From NCBI RefSeq assembly GCF_007859915.1, contig NZ_SJPM01000004.1, forward strand, positions 180,781-244,780: a stretch of 64,000 bases of DNA, in the 5' to 3' direction. The position numbers and the translations under genes were made by a program. The notes under the pieces are model-generated. The model saw nothing but the letters and a program-made list of their open reading frames with translations. It had not been told where the DNA came from and did no database searches. The stretch comes from Neorhodopirellula pilleata (GTDB lineage: Bacteria; Planctomycetota; Planctomycetia; Pirellulales; Pirellulaceae). Numbering within the stretch: position 1 is the first letter of the stretch; every line of letters starts with the position of its first letter. Positions 35,883-42,695 of the stretch are shown here, one piece after another.

Positions 35883-35917
35883 AGTCGCCGCTGCCCACGA
35901 GTGGGCAAGCGGCGACT
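35883..35917 (-). terminator. Strong hairpin before the Ubl gene
   Basis: Arms AGTCGCCGC-TGCCCA and TGGGCA-AGCGGCGACT pair with one bulged base over a four-base loop. It sits between the 72-residue gene and the Ubl gene. No T-run follows on the minus strand, so it could be an RNA-protecting or attenuating structure. Confidence 0.45.
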
Positions 35918-35957
35918 CGCTACGGTCGGTTGCTTGCAGCGATGAAGTTTCATCGCG

Positions 35958-36176
35958 TTAGCAGTATGCGGCTTCGGGGTCGAAGCGGCCTTCATCGAGT
36001 TCCTCGCGAAAGAGGTCGAAGTCGTCCCAGTCGATGACGCGCCCACCGAGCAAAGGATCGGTCGGATCGTCGATTGGTTCCGAAGGATGTGCGATCATGA
36101 AGCCGAGGCGTTTGATCGCGGAAATGGATTCGCCGGTAGCTGCTGCTACGGCACGGTTGAGGTCATTCTGGTTCAT
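35958..36176 (-). CDS. Small hypothetical protein, 72 residues
   Basis: The first half (NRAVAAATGESISAIKRLGF) looks like a short helix-turn-helix or HU-like segment with conserved TGE and GF. The second half is acidic (WDDFDLFREELDEGRFD). ATG 36176 has AAGGAA eight bases upstream. It precedes the Ubl gene by 125 bases in the same direction, separated from the upstream genes by a terminator at 36207-36250. I do not recognise the family; a DNA-binding regulator for the Ubl operon is possible. Confidence 0.6.
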   Translation of the reverse strand: MNQNDLNRAVAAATGESISAIKRLGFMIAHPSEPIDDPTDPLLGGRVIDWDDFDLFREELDEGRFDPEAAYC

Positions 36177-36206
36177 CGAAATTGTTCCTTACGGAAGAGT
36201 GGAAAC

Positions 36207-36250
36207 GAAAAAGCCCCGTTCGTCTGACTTGCGTCGCGCGAACGGGGCTT
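36207..36250 (-). terminator. Rho-independent terminator after the AAA+ operon
   Basis: Perfect 12-base arms AAGCCCCGTTCG and CGAACGGGGCTT, followed on the minus strand by TTTTTCG. It ends the transcript carrying the AAA+ ATPase, the 314-residue and the 85-residue genes. Confidence 0.75.
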
Positions 36251-36276
36251 CGGGAAAAACAGTTGTGATGGAACGG

Positions 36277-36534
36277 CTATTCCAAGTTTGGAATCAACCA
36301 ATTCTGCTGAAGCCAGGCAACTTCCGCTGCCAGAGCTTCGATACGTTTGTCGAACGGTCCAAGAACGGGGCCGCCGACGGGATAGAGATCGGCGGTCCAT
36401 TGTCCGGAAAGCGTTGGCTCAACATGCGAGCCGCGCTGAATGGAAATTCCACCGACCGAACGAAGATCAAGTCGATCATCGAAAACCATTCGAGTCTCCC
36501 CGTTTGTCGTTACGACCAATTCGATGGAATTCAC
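36277..36534 (-). CDS. Small hypothetical protein, 85 residues
   Basis: An 85-residue protein with a beta-rich first half and a conserved-looking tract GQWTADLYPVGGPVLGPF followed by a helix (EALAAEVAWLQQNWL). Its ATG overlaps the stop of the 314-residue gene as ATGA, so it is coupled. I have no name for this family. It is the last gene of the AAA+ operon. Confidence 0.6.
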   Translation of the reverse strand: MNSIELVVTTNGETRMVFDDRLDLRSVGGISIQRGSHVEPTLSGQWTADLYPVGGPVLGPFDKRIEALAAEVAWLQQNWLIPNLE

Positions 36535-37475
36535 CGAGGGCCTCGAATGATGTTACGACGTGGACGGTCCGTCATCAGCTCTTCGAGGCTCATTTCGACT
36601 TCAGTCAACGAACGAGCGACACGGTCTCGCAGCGTCGAACGGTCGCGTAAGTCTTGTGGGTCGACACCGCTGATCACCTGCCGAGCGCTTTCAACAAGTT
36701 TTTCGAGTTCTTCGTTGCTGCCAATGTTGAGATGCTGAAAGCGTGAAAAGAATTCGGACAGGTTGGCTATGGCAGAATCCCGAAAGACCTTGGGCTTCCC
36801 ATCGACCGAACCTGACAAGCGTTCGGCCAAATGACCGACCAACTGCGAGAGTTCTTCGGCGAAGGTTTGCTCGGCCAGCTCAACGGCCTCTGCAAACTGA
36901 GCTTTCACCCGTTGGCACTCTTGTTCGTACAATTCTGGGTTGACCGTTCTCAGGTACGCGGGTGGCGTGACCGAAGGAAAGTCCCACGACACTGCAAACT
37001 GGTCCGCAACCGAGACCGGGTAGTCTGCCGCATCAAACAAGTGTCCAAGTTGCGTTCGAGCTTGATCGACGAGTTCTGCGAAGCAGCGATCGAGCTCTTC
37101 GACCGCATCGACAAGTTCAGCACGAATGACAATCATGCGATCATCGAACTCAGAAACGTCGCCTCGGCGCAGCAATCGGATGCCCGGTTCGATGTACGGC
37201 AATGTCATTCCTTTCCACAACGCACCGGCCTTCGTCTTGATAGCCGATACGGCGCGGAACGAGGGGTGCGATGTGTCGAAAAGTCGCTTGGCCGCGGAGA
37301 GCGTTCGACTGTCGGCGTCAAACGCTCCGGCGGCTTGCTGTTTCTGATCGCGGCTGAGACTTTTGCGAGTGCCCGGCCAGCGAATGTGCAGCCGCACGGC
37401 GGTTGTCTCCGCTTGCAATCGCGTCCCGTGCGACGCTTGGTTGGTGGTAACAGGTTCATCGAGCATGGTGCTCAT
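36531..37475 (-). CDS. Helical protein, DUF3150-like
   Basis: A 314-residue helical protein. Its start region (VRLHIRWPGTRKSLSRDQ) and the segment KTKAGALWKGMTLPYIEPGIRLL resemble proteins labelled DUF3150 in phages and mobile elements, but I cannot confirm this. ATG 37475 has AAGGAA seven bases upstream. It follows the AAA+ ATPase and a 60-residue gene. MoxR/AAA proteins often have such helical partners, so it may be a substrate adaptor; this is inference. Confidence 0.6.
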   Translation of the reverse strand: MSTMLDEPVTTNQASHGTRLQAETTAVRLHIRWPGTRKSLSRDQKQQAAGAFDADSRTLSAAKRLFDTSHPSFRAVSAIKTKAGALWKGMTLPYIEPGIRLLRRGDVSEFDDRMIVIRAELVDAVEELDRCFAELVDQARTQLGHLFDAADYPVSVADQFAVSWDFPSVTPPAYLRTVNPELYEQECQRVKAQFAEAVELAEQTFAEELSQLVGHLAERLSGSVDGKPKVFRDSAIANLSEFFSRFQHLNIGSNEELEKLVESARQVISGVDPQDLRDRSTLRDRVARSLTEVEMSLEELMTDRPRRNIIRGPR

Positions 37476-37500
37476 AGATTTTCCTTGGGCTGGTTGGGTG

Positions 37501-37683
37501 TTATTCGTCAAAGGCATCAGATCGAAGCCTCTGAATCAGTGCTTCGATCTCGAAGGGGGTCAGCGATGGAGCGGGCGACACATCAAAATAGTGACGGGTC
37601 GTTGACTCGCTGGCCGACGCCATTTCATCTTTCCAGAAACGCAGTGCCGCTCGGATCGTCGCGAGTTCATCTCGCGATGGCAT
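37501..37683 (-). CDS. Small hypothetical protein, 60 residues
   Basis: A 60-residue helical protein (PSRDELATIRAALRFWKDEM ... SLTPFEIEALIQRL). ATG 37683 lies 10 bases after the AAA+ stop; a longer frame begins inside the AAA+ gene but lacks support. It may be an accessory subunit of the ATPase. No family is recognised. Confidence 0.5.
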   Translation of the reverse strand: MPSRDELATIRAALRFWKDEMASASESTTRHYFDVSPAPSLTPFEIEALIQRLRSDAFDE

Positions 37684-37693
37684 TTCAACTTCA

Positions 37694-39187
37694 TCAATTC
37701 GATGAGGGTTTGGCACGCGAGACTCGCCTTCGTGATGGGGGCTGAGCTTGGTGCTGGTAGATGCCTGATTTCTCGGCATCTAAGCATCGCCCACTGGCCC
37801 ACTTGCGAAGCTGATCGACAGATTCCGACGCCGTCACGGCAACCGGAACGACGTTAAGTCCCGCTTGCGAAAGTGGAACATCAAGCAATGCCGCTAAACG
37901 GCAGCACGCGCGGATTTCTGCGCCGGTGTAGTTCGAGTCGTCGGGCCGCTTCTGATTCGTATCAAGATCAAACATCGCGACGTACTGATCCCAAATGCGA
38001 TCCTTTTGCTCGCGCTGGGGCAAGTCAAGAAACACGATCCCGTCGAACCGTTCGGCACGCGACAACTCCGGCGGCATCCGCGAGATGTCATTGCACGTTG
38101 CGATCAAATAGACGTTTGTCGTGTGGTCGTTCATCCATGAAAGCAGCGTACCGAGCATTCGACTCGACACGCCCGAGTCATTTTGACCCGATCCCGCCGA
38201 TCCGCTCAGCGCCTTCTCAATTTCGTCGATGAACAAGATGCAGGGTGCCATCGCATCGGCGATACAAAGCGCGCGACGAACGTTCTGCTCAGTCTGGCCA
38301 ACCAGGCTTCCCATCAATGCACCAATGTCAAGAATCAACGTCGGACGCCCAGACTCCTTTCCGAGCGCTTTCGCAAACGCCGACTTCCCCGTTCCCGGAA
38401 CTCCCAGCAGCAAGACGCCGCGAGGTCGCTTGAGCGGATTATCACGTCCGTGTTGGAGCAGTGATCGTTTGCAAAACGCTTTCAAGCTGTCGAGTCCGCC
38501 AAGTGACGAGAAGTCCCCGTCACTCTTGTATAGCTGAAGCAGTCCAGACTTTTTGAGCATGCTCGACTTCAATTCCCAGACCGACTCGGGTTGGATCACT
38601 GAGTCACGCACAAGGCTGAGTCCGAATGCATTCTCCGCTTCCAATCGCGTCAGTCCCATTGCCGCATCGAGTACCAATTCGAGACGGTCGGCGCTGGGGA
38701 GTTCGCCTTCTTCGGTCGCCATCCCCTCGGCGATCTCTTTCAACTGTTCGCGTGTCGGTAACGGATGGTCGATCACGATGAACAGCTTTTCAAGTTCTGT
38801 CGGGATTTGCACGATCGGGGACAAGATGATGAAGATCGTCCGGTTGGACTTGCCGTCAACGATCTGTCTCGCCAGAGCCTGCATGACCTCGGTCGAGCCC
38901 AAGAAGCGATGAAAGTTGGAGAGCACAATCAGCGACGCCGTGTCTCCAGTGCCGAGCGATTTCATCGCACGAATCGCAGCCAAAGGGTCCGCTGCGCCGC
39001 CATCGTCCACGGTGGTGCTGCCGCGAACACGCAGTCCCTGGTCAATGTCCCAGGTGGCGAGTCGCCAATCTTGCTCGTGGCACAGTTTGCTGATTTCAAG
39101 TAAAGCGTCGTCATGCTCATGGGACTCGACCCAAATGCCGGTAAAAACCGCTCGGACCAGTTCCAGTAAGCGATCGGATAGTTTCAT
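37694..39187 (-). CDS. AAA+ ATPase, Ycf46-like
   Basis: A 497-residue ATPase. The N-terminal half (about 1-230) resembles Ycf46-type proteins, with a degenerate nucleotide-binding fold (RLATWDIDQGL, SLIVLSNFHRFL). The C-terminal half is a classical AAA domain: Walker A GVPGTGKS (262-269), Walker B CILFIDEIEKAL (Asp321, Glu322), sensor 1 ATCND and the Arg-finger region RAERFDG. ATG 39187 was chosen over 39193 because AGGA lies seven bases before it. It follows the DUF1257/DUF2997/TOPRIM genes. It may unfold or extract Ubl-tagged proteins, as Cdc48 does, but that is inference from gene order. Confidence 0.9.
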   Translation of the reverse strand: MKLSDRLLELVRAVFTGIWVESHEHDDALLEISKLCHEQDWRLATWDIDQGLRVRGSTTVDDGGAADPLAAIRAMKSLGTGDTASLIVLSNFHRFLGSTEVMQALARQIVDGKSNRTIFIILSPIVQIPTELEKLFIVIDHPLPTREQLKEIAEGMATEEGELPSADRLELVLDAAMGLTRLEAENAFGLSLVRDSVIQPESVWELKSSMLKKSGLLQLYKSDGDFSSLGGLDSLKAFCKRSLLQHGRDNPLKRPRGVLLLGVPGTGKSAFAKALGKESGRPTLILDIGALMGSLVGQTEQNVRRALCIADAMAPCILFIDEIEKALSGSAGSGQNDSGVSSRMLGTLLSWMNDHTTNVYLIATCNDISRMPPELSRAERFDGIVFLDLPQREQKDRIWDQYVAMFDLDTNQKRPDDSNYTGAEIRACCRLAALLDVPLSQAGLNVVPVAVTASESVDQLRKWASGRCLDAEKSGIYQHQAQPPSRRRVSRAKPSSN

Positions 39188-39213
39188 ACTCATTCCTATG
39201 TTTGTGTGGTGGA

Positions 39214-39948
39214 TTAAGATTCAAGCAACTCGTTGATCGCTAGCATCCAAGAAGTGATTTCACCATCGCTGTCCTGCTCAGCGAGCATCGCTGGCGTCAT
39301 CTGTTCAACGGCTTTCGTATTCAGCCATCGTTTCGCACGATTCGCCATGCGGCTTTGCGAACGACGAGCCTGCAATTGCCAAGCGATCTCACCAGGACGC
39401 TGGCGATACAACTCACGAGCCGTCAGTTCGGCCACGCAATCAAAGTCGTCGAACTGGACATGAATGTCGCCAGCGGCAAAGATGGCATCCGAATGCAAGT
39501 AGTTTTCGAGACACCGCTTCTTGGTGAGAACAGCCTGACATTGCGAACGCTGATTCACAGCAGCGGCGGCCTGTTGCCGAAGTTCAGTCTCCGGTGGCAG
39601 CTCGTGGTCGTAAAGATGGAATTCTGGACGAGCCAGCGGAGCAAGACGTTCTGCCCAAGCTCGCACATGACCGCCGCCGAACGGCACGAAGATCAGCTCT
39701 CCGTGCCGTTCCATCTCCGCAAGATTCGGGAGCCGACTGTTTTCCGCGTGAAGCATCACTGAGATGCGGCGTAAGAACTCAATGTCGTTGGTTCCCTCAA
39801 CTACGAACAGTAGCCGTACTGAGTCTTCTATGTTGTCGATTTGTTCTCCTGCTGAGTTTGTGAATTGGTGGCGTAGAATTCGCCGGTTAGCGTTTCGGTT
39901 TTCCGCGTTCCAAGTGACGCTTCGAGAAATCGACTGGCGTCGCGACAT
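39214..39948 (-). CDS. TOPRIM-domain protein (OLD-like)
   Basis: A protein with the TOPRIM glutamate motif LLFVVEGTNDIEFLRRI and the acidic motif LYDHELPPE, as in OLD-family nucleases and topoisomerase-primase domains; no ATPase domain is attached. As drawn it has 244 residues and overlaps the DUF2997 gene by 121 bases. An alternative start is an ATC at 39840, five bases after AGCAGGAG, giving 208 residues and almost no overlap; other genes in this operon also lack ATG starts. The enzymatic role (nuclease or ligand binding) is open. Confidence 0.75.
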   Translation of the reverse strand: MSRRQSISRSVTWNAENRNANRRILRHQFTNSAGEQIDNIEDSVRLLFVVEGTNDIEFLRRISVMLHAENSRLPNLAEMERHGELIFVPFGGGHVRAWAERLAPLARPEFHLYDHELPPETELRQQAAAAVNQRSQCQAVLTKKRCLENYLHSDAIFAAGDIHVQFDDFDCVAELTARELYRQRPGEIAWQLQARRSQSRMANRAKRWLNTKAVEQMTPAMLAEQDSDGEITSWMLAINELLES

Positions 39949-40022
39949 GACGTTCCTGCGAAGCCTTTCGTTTCGACTTTACTTTTGCCATCCGCAGCAA
40001 TCGTGATTTCGATGGTTTTCAA
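39828..40022 (-). CDS. DUF2997 family protein
   Basis: A 64-residue protein: KTIEITIAADGKSKVETKGF then SCRDASRFLEASLG, which matches DUF2997. Function of the family is unknown. The start codon is TTG at 40022, six bases after TAGGAG, and lies one base after the DUF1257 stop. DUF1257 and DUF2997 genes commonly adjoin, which supports both calls and the start. Confidence 0.85.
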   Translation of the reverse strand: MKTIEITIAADGKSKVETKGFAGTSCRDASRFLEASLGTRKTETLTGEFYATNSQTQQENKSTT

Positions 40023-40023
40023 G

Positions 40024-40386
40024 TCACTCTCCTACGCAGACGGTTAGCTTGATCGAGCCGTCACTAAGCGTTTGCTCGGTGACGGTGTGGCCCTGGCGTC
40101 GTGCCTCCAATTTGCATTTCTCAGTCGCGTACGACTGCAGCAATTTGTCGAGGTGAGATTGGTCGCCCCAGTGGCCTTCATAGTTGTCATAGACGACACT
40201 TCCGGAATCGGTATCGCAGACGACGGGGTATCGCCATCTGGGAAGTTGCACGAGGTAGCCCGTCGCCTCTGAGCTGAACAGCTTTGCCGTGCCTTGAACT
40301 GGACCAGCGAGTTCGTTCCGACGACAGGCTAACCGCAATGCGTCTGCGTCACGAATTTCCGCTTGAATTTCTACAATGTGCGAAAT
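40024..40386 (-). CDS. DUF1257 (Ycf35-like) protein with an ATT start codon
   Basis: A 120-residue protein of the DUF1257/Ycf35 family: after the start come SHIVEIQAEIRDADALRLAC, then GTAKLFSSEATGYLVQLP and RWRYPVVCDTDSG. Family members start MSHIV, and the codon at that place is ATT (40386-40384), seven bases after AAAGGAG; no ATG, GTG or TTG exists between the ribosome site and residue 17. An ATT start, as in infC, would make expression sensitive to IF3. Function unknown; ycf35 occurs in cyanobacteria and plastids. It follows the coiled-coil lipoprotein gene by 26 bases. Confidence 0.85.
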   Translation of the reverse strand: MSHIVEIQAEIRDADALRLACRRNELAGPVQGTAKLFSSEATGYLVQLPRWRYPVVCDTDSGSVVYDNYEGHWGDQSHLDKLLQSYATEKCKLEARRQGHTVTEQTLSDGSIKLTVCVGE

Positions 40387-40412
40387 TGGATGTCTCCTTT
40401 GTTTTGAGTTTG

Positions 40413-40979
40413 TTAGGTGAATTGGTCAGCATCTCTGCGGTCGGTAATTCGACTAGCTCCATCACCGAAAGATTTCGGCGGCGCGTCGATAATGCGAACA
40501 ATCGTCGGTCGATCAGCGACCATGTCACTTAGAAGAAGCTCAGCCACCGCTGCGGATTCATCCGGCGTATCGCTACGTCGCAAAATCTGCAATGCGATGA
40601 GAAGCGGGACCAAGCATGCGATCAACAATCCAATGGCCTTTATCGACTCGGCAATGATGGATTCACGGTTTCGAGTCTCCGCAATCTGACGGCGTTCGTC
40701 CTCCATACGATCCCGTTGTGCCCCGAGTCCTTGCCGTTCCGCCTGAACATCGCGATGGATTTCGACGATGGTTTCGCGAGCGCTGGCATCAGCTTCGACC
40801 AAGCGTTTCGTTCCCTCAGCCACTTGGTGCTGCAACTCTGTGTTGCGAGTTTCTTGTTGAGCTTGTCTATCAAGATTCCTTTCCGCCATCTCGGCGAGGC
40901 GTTTGTTCTCGTTGTCCCGACACCCGCTGGCGTTGAGCACGAGAATGGCCGCGAGAAGAGCCATGCTGGTTCTTCCCAT
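40413..40979 (-). CDS. Coiled-coil lipoprotein with a C-terminal membrane helix
   Basis: A 188-residue protein: lipobox-like signal (ALLAAILVLNASGC), a long charged coiled coil (about residues 22-108), one membrane helix (IAESIKAIGLLIACLVPLLIALQIL) and a short C-terminal tail. ATG 40979 has GGAG six bases upstream. It is the first clear gene of the operon with DUF1257, DUF2997, TOPRIM and the AAA+ ATPase. I do not recognise a named family. It may be a membrane scaffold; this is inference. Confidence 0.7.
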   Translation of the reverse strand: MGRTSMALLAAILVLNASGCRDNENKRLAEMAERNLDRQAQQETRNTELQHQVAEGTKRLVEADASARETIVEIHRDVQAERQGLGAQRDRMEDERRQIAETRNRESIIAESIKAIGLLIACLVPLLIALQILRRSDTPDESAAVAELLLSDMVADRPTIVRIIDAPPKSFGDGASRITDRRDADQFT

Positions 40980-41109
40980 GCAATCTCCAATGTTCGAGGA
41001 TGCGATTGAGAATGGCTTGCAGTCCGAGGCGCAGTCTGCGTTCCCGAGACAAGGCGATCACGGCGACGAGCAGCGATACGCTTAAAGCCACAATGAAAAC
41101 GTAACTGAT
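40870..41109 (-). CDS. Possible small membrane protein with a non-ATG start
   Basis: An open frame with one hydrophobic helix (YVFIVALSVSLLVAVIAL) follows a perfect ribosome site GAAAGGAGG. The codon at the right distance is ATC (41109-41107); GTG at 41115 is too close to the ribosome site and GTG at 41175 lies upstream of it. It overlaps the coiled-coil lipoprotein gene by 110 bases. The strong ribosome site argues for a real gene; the start and product remain uncertain. Confidence 0.4.
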   Translation of the reverse strand: MSYVFIVALSVSLLVAVIALSRERRLRLGLQAILNRILEHWRLHGKNQHGSSRGHSRAQRQRVSGQREQTPRRDGGKES

Positions 41110-41177
41110 GTCCACCTCCTTTCTGTAGTGAGTGGAAGGGCTAATCAACAGAGGCACTATTAGGATTCGCCTCACAC

Positions 41178-41206
41178 TATATGCCGCAAAAACAGCATCA
41201 ATTTAG
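41178..41206 (+). promoter_or_regulatory. Repeat motif copy A (ATGCC-N14-AATTTAG)
   Basis: First of four copies of a motif with fixed spacing: TATATGCC, GCAAAAAC core, then AATTTAG. It lies immediately upstream of the minus-strand operon (lipoprotein to AAA+), so it may be an operator or promoter element. Confidence 0.6.
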
Positions 41207-41267
41207 ATGAAAGCACGCGTCGATCTGTGCATCTCCATTCGTGCGGAATGCTAAGATATCCCTCAAG

Positions 41268-41297
41268 TAATATGCCACGTTTTTGCCCCGAATTTAG
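41268..41297 (+). promoter_or_regulatory. Repeat motif copy B (ATGCC-N14-AATTTAG)
   Basis: Second copy: CCTCAAGTAATATGCC, core ACGTTTTTGCCCC, then AATTTAG. The core has a T-run in place of the A-run of copies A and C. It lies in the 140-base gap between the DnaJ-zinc-finger-like gene and the lipoprotein operon. Confidence 0.6.
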
Positions 41298-41315
41298 CTA
41301 CTGGAGATCGTTCCT

Positions 41316-42092
41316 TTAGAAAGCGTTTCCCGTGCCGCGGCAGCGAGGGCAAGTTTGGACTTGAAGCACACCATTGGCATCGACAAAACAATAAACCTTT
41401 GCGCCATCGCACTGAATGCACACATTGCCGCCTTCTCCGGCGTACTTTAGACGCGGATCGTTGCGGTCCTGCTCCTGTTGTCGTCTCTGCTGCTCTGCCG
41501 CAGCACCGATCAACGCACCCATAAGTTTCGCCGCCGCCATGTCGGCTTCGTCGGCCGAAATTTTTGGCTTCGTTTGCACCTGCGGTGTTCGCGTGGCGGG
41601 TTTGGGCGTGTACTTTTCCGGAGTTGGACGAACTTTCGCTTGTGATTCTGTCGGTGGATTTGACTTGACCTTCGCCTTTGCGATGACTTTGGGAAGCTGA
41701 GGAGTTGGTTTCGCCGGCTCGGGGTCGATTTCGCTGATCGTAGGCTTGGAATGCGTGGGTTCCACCGATGTTTCAGCAAGTGATCGAGTGGGTGGTGTAT
41801 CCCGTTCCACCGGTTGATCCGAGGGCACACACGACAGCAGCAGAAAGATCATCACCGTCGCAAAACCTGCGGACAAAGCTTGTCGCGACTGCGGCCTTTC
41901 AACGGATGGGTCACTTGAAGCACTCTGGCTCGCTTTGAAATAGCGAAACGCGAGAAACGCCGAGGTTCCCAGACCCACTATTGCGGCACCTGACAGAATG
42001 AAACGTACCAAGGGCCACAAAAGGCCAAAGAAGTAGAGCAGCAACACCGATACCGTGGCGACACCGATCCAGATTTTTCGCTTTTGAGTCAT
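41316..42092 (-). CDS. Membrane protein with a DnaJ-type zinc-knuckle C-terminus
   Basis: A 258-residue protein with two membrane helices (about residues 8-25 and 30-48) and a third hydrophobic, lipobox-like segment (MIFLLLSCVP). A long Pro/Lys/Thr linker follows, then a C-terminal CIQCDGAKVYCFVD ... QTCPRCRGTG. The CxxC ... CxRCxGxG pair is the zinc-binding knuckle of DnaJ, without a J domain. ATG 42092 has AAAGGAG upstream. It is divergent from the XRE gene with 103 bases between. Function unknown; the location suggests membership of the island. Confidence 0.65.
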   Translation of the reverse strand: MTQKRKIWIGVATVSVLLLYFFGLLWPLVRFILSGAAIVGLGTSAFLAFRYFKASQSASSDPSVERPQSRQALSAGFATVMIFLLLSCVPSDQPVERDTPPTRSLAETSVEPTHSKPTISEIDPEPAKPTPQLPKVIAKAKVKSNPPTESQAKVRPTPEKYTPKPATRTPQVQTKPKISADEADMAAAKLMGALIGAAAEQQRRQQEQDRNDPRLKYAGEGGNVCIQCDGAKVYCFVDANGVLQVQTCPRCRGTGNAF

Positions 42093-42195
42093 TGTTGGCT
42101 CCTTTGGAGTGTGAAGGTAAGAGGTTTGCGACGAAAAGAGTATCCTGAAATGGGATATTCCATAACAGGATATAGCCTCCACCGCTTTCGAGGGA

Positions 42196-42471
42196 ATGCG
42201 TGTGGAAAAAAACCTGTACACCGACCGCCAACAGGCGTTATTGGAACTTTTGCGAGAATGCCGAGAGCAAGCGAACCTGCGTCAGGCCGATGTGGCCGAT
42301 CGTTTGGAGAAGCCGCAGTCGTTCGTCAGCAAATACGAGTCGGGTGAGCGTCGACTAGAAATCCTCGAACTGCTGGATGTCTGCGAAGCGATCGACACGA
42401 CGCTGGTTGCCTTCGTTCGGAGGCTTGAGAAGCGTCTGGCAGCGTTGAAGCCCCCAGCGACCGACAGTTAA
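42196..42471 (+). CDS. XRE-family transcription regulator
   Basis: A 91-residue helix-turn-helix protein: ECREQANLRQADVADRLE, then KPQSFVSKYESGERRLEILE, the standard XRE fold, with a short C-terminal helix. ATG 42196 abuts GAGGGA; GTG 42202 would have better spacing. It is divergent from the DnaJ-knuckle membrane protein gene and likely represses that promoter region. It is a candidate to bind the ATGCC-N14-AATTTAG motif copies, though no palindrome supports this directly. Confidence 0.85.
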   Translation: MRVEKNLYTDRQQALLELLRECREQANLRQADVADRLEKPQSFVSKYESGERRLEILELLDVCEAIDTTLVAFVRRLEKRLAALKPPATDS

Positions 42472-42487
42472 GCTAGGTCCACTACCT

Positions 42488-42516
42488 TATATGCCGCAAA
42501 AACGCCGCTAATTTAG
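42488..42516 (+). promoter_or_regulatory. Repeat motif copy C (ATGCC-N14-AATTTAG)
   Basis: Third copy: TATATGCC, core GCAAAAACGCCGCT, then AATTTAG. It lies 16 bases after the XRE stop and just before the large hairpin at 42535-42588, in the gap between convergent genes. Confidence 0.6.
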
Positions 42517-42534
42517 CTGTTTTGCGTTTTATAC

Positions 42535-42588
42535 GCCTCTCGCATGGCGAGGCGTACATGGTCGTGTGTACCGACCCATGCGAGAGGC
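42535..42588. repeat. Large hairpin with internal second stem
   Basis: Perfect 13-base arms GCCTCTCGCATGG (42535-42547) and CCATGCGAGAGGC (42576-42588) surround a 28-base loop that contains a second stem GTACA/TGTAC. A near-direct repeat (CATGGCGAGGCGTACATG against CATGCGAGAGGCTTACATG) overlaps the arms. Candidates are a small structured RNA, a recombinase site or a bidirectional terminator; nothing in the sequence decides. Confidence 0.6.
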
Positions 42589-42631
42589 TTACATGCGAGC
42601 AAGACGCCGGGTTTCAGTTCTTCTGATAGCT

Positions 42632-42666
42632 AAAAAAAGACCGGGTCCGCAAATGCGAACCCGGTC
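42632..42666 (-). terminator. Rho-independent terminator of the first serine recombinase
   Basis: On the minus strand GGACCGGGT / ACCCGGTC arms form a hairpin followed by seven T. The flanking TAGCTAAAAAAA string is shared with the terminator at 33021-33069. Confidence 0.75.
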
Positions 42667-42695
42667 CAAATTCGGCCAAGCGGACGACCCACGCA

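Noticed and set aside
42196..42471. Toxin-antitoxin pair with the XRE protein as antitoxin
   Set aside because: No small toxin gene adjoins it; the divergent neighbour is a membrane protein with a DnaJ-like zinc knuckle.
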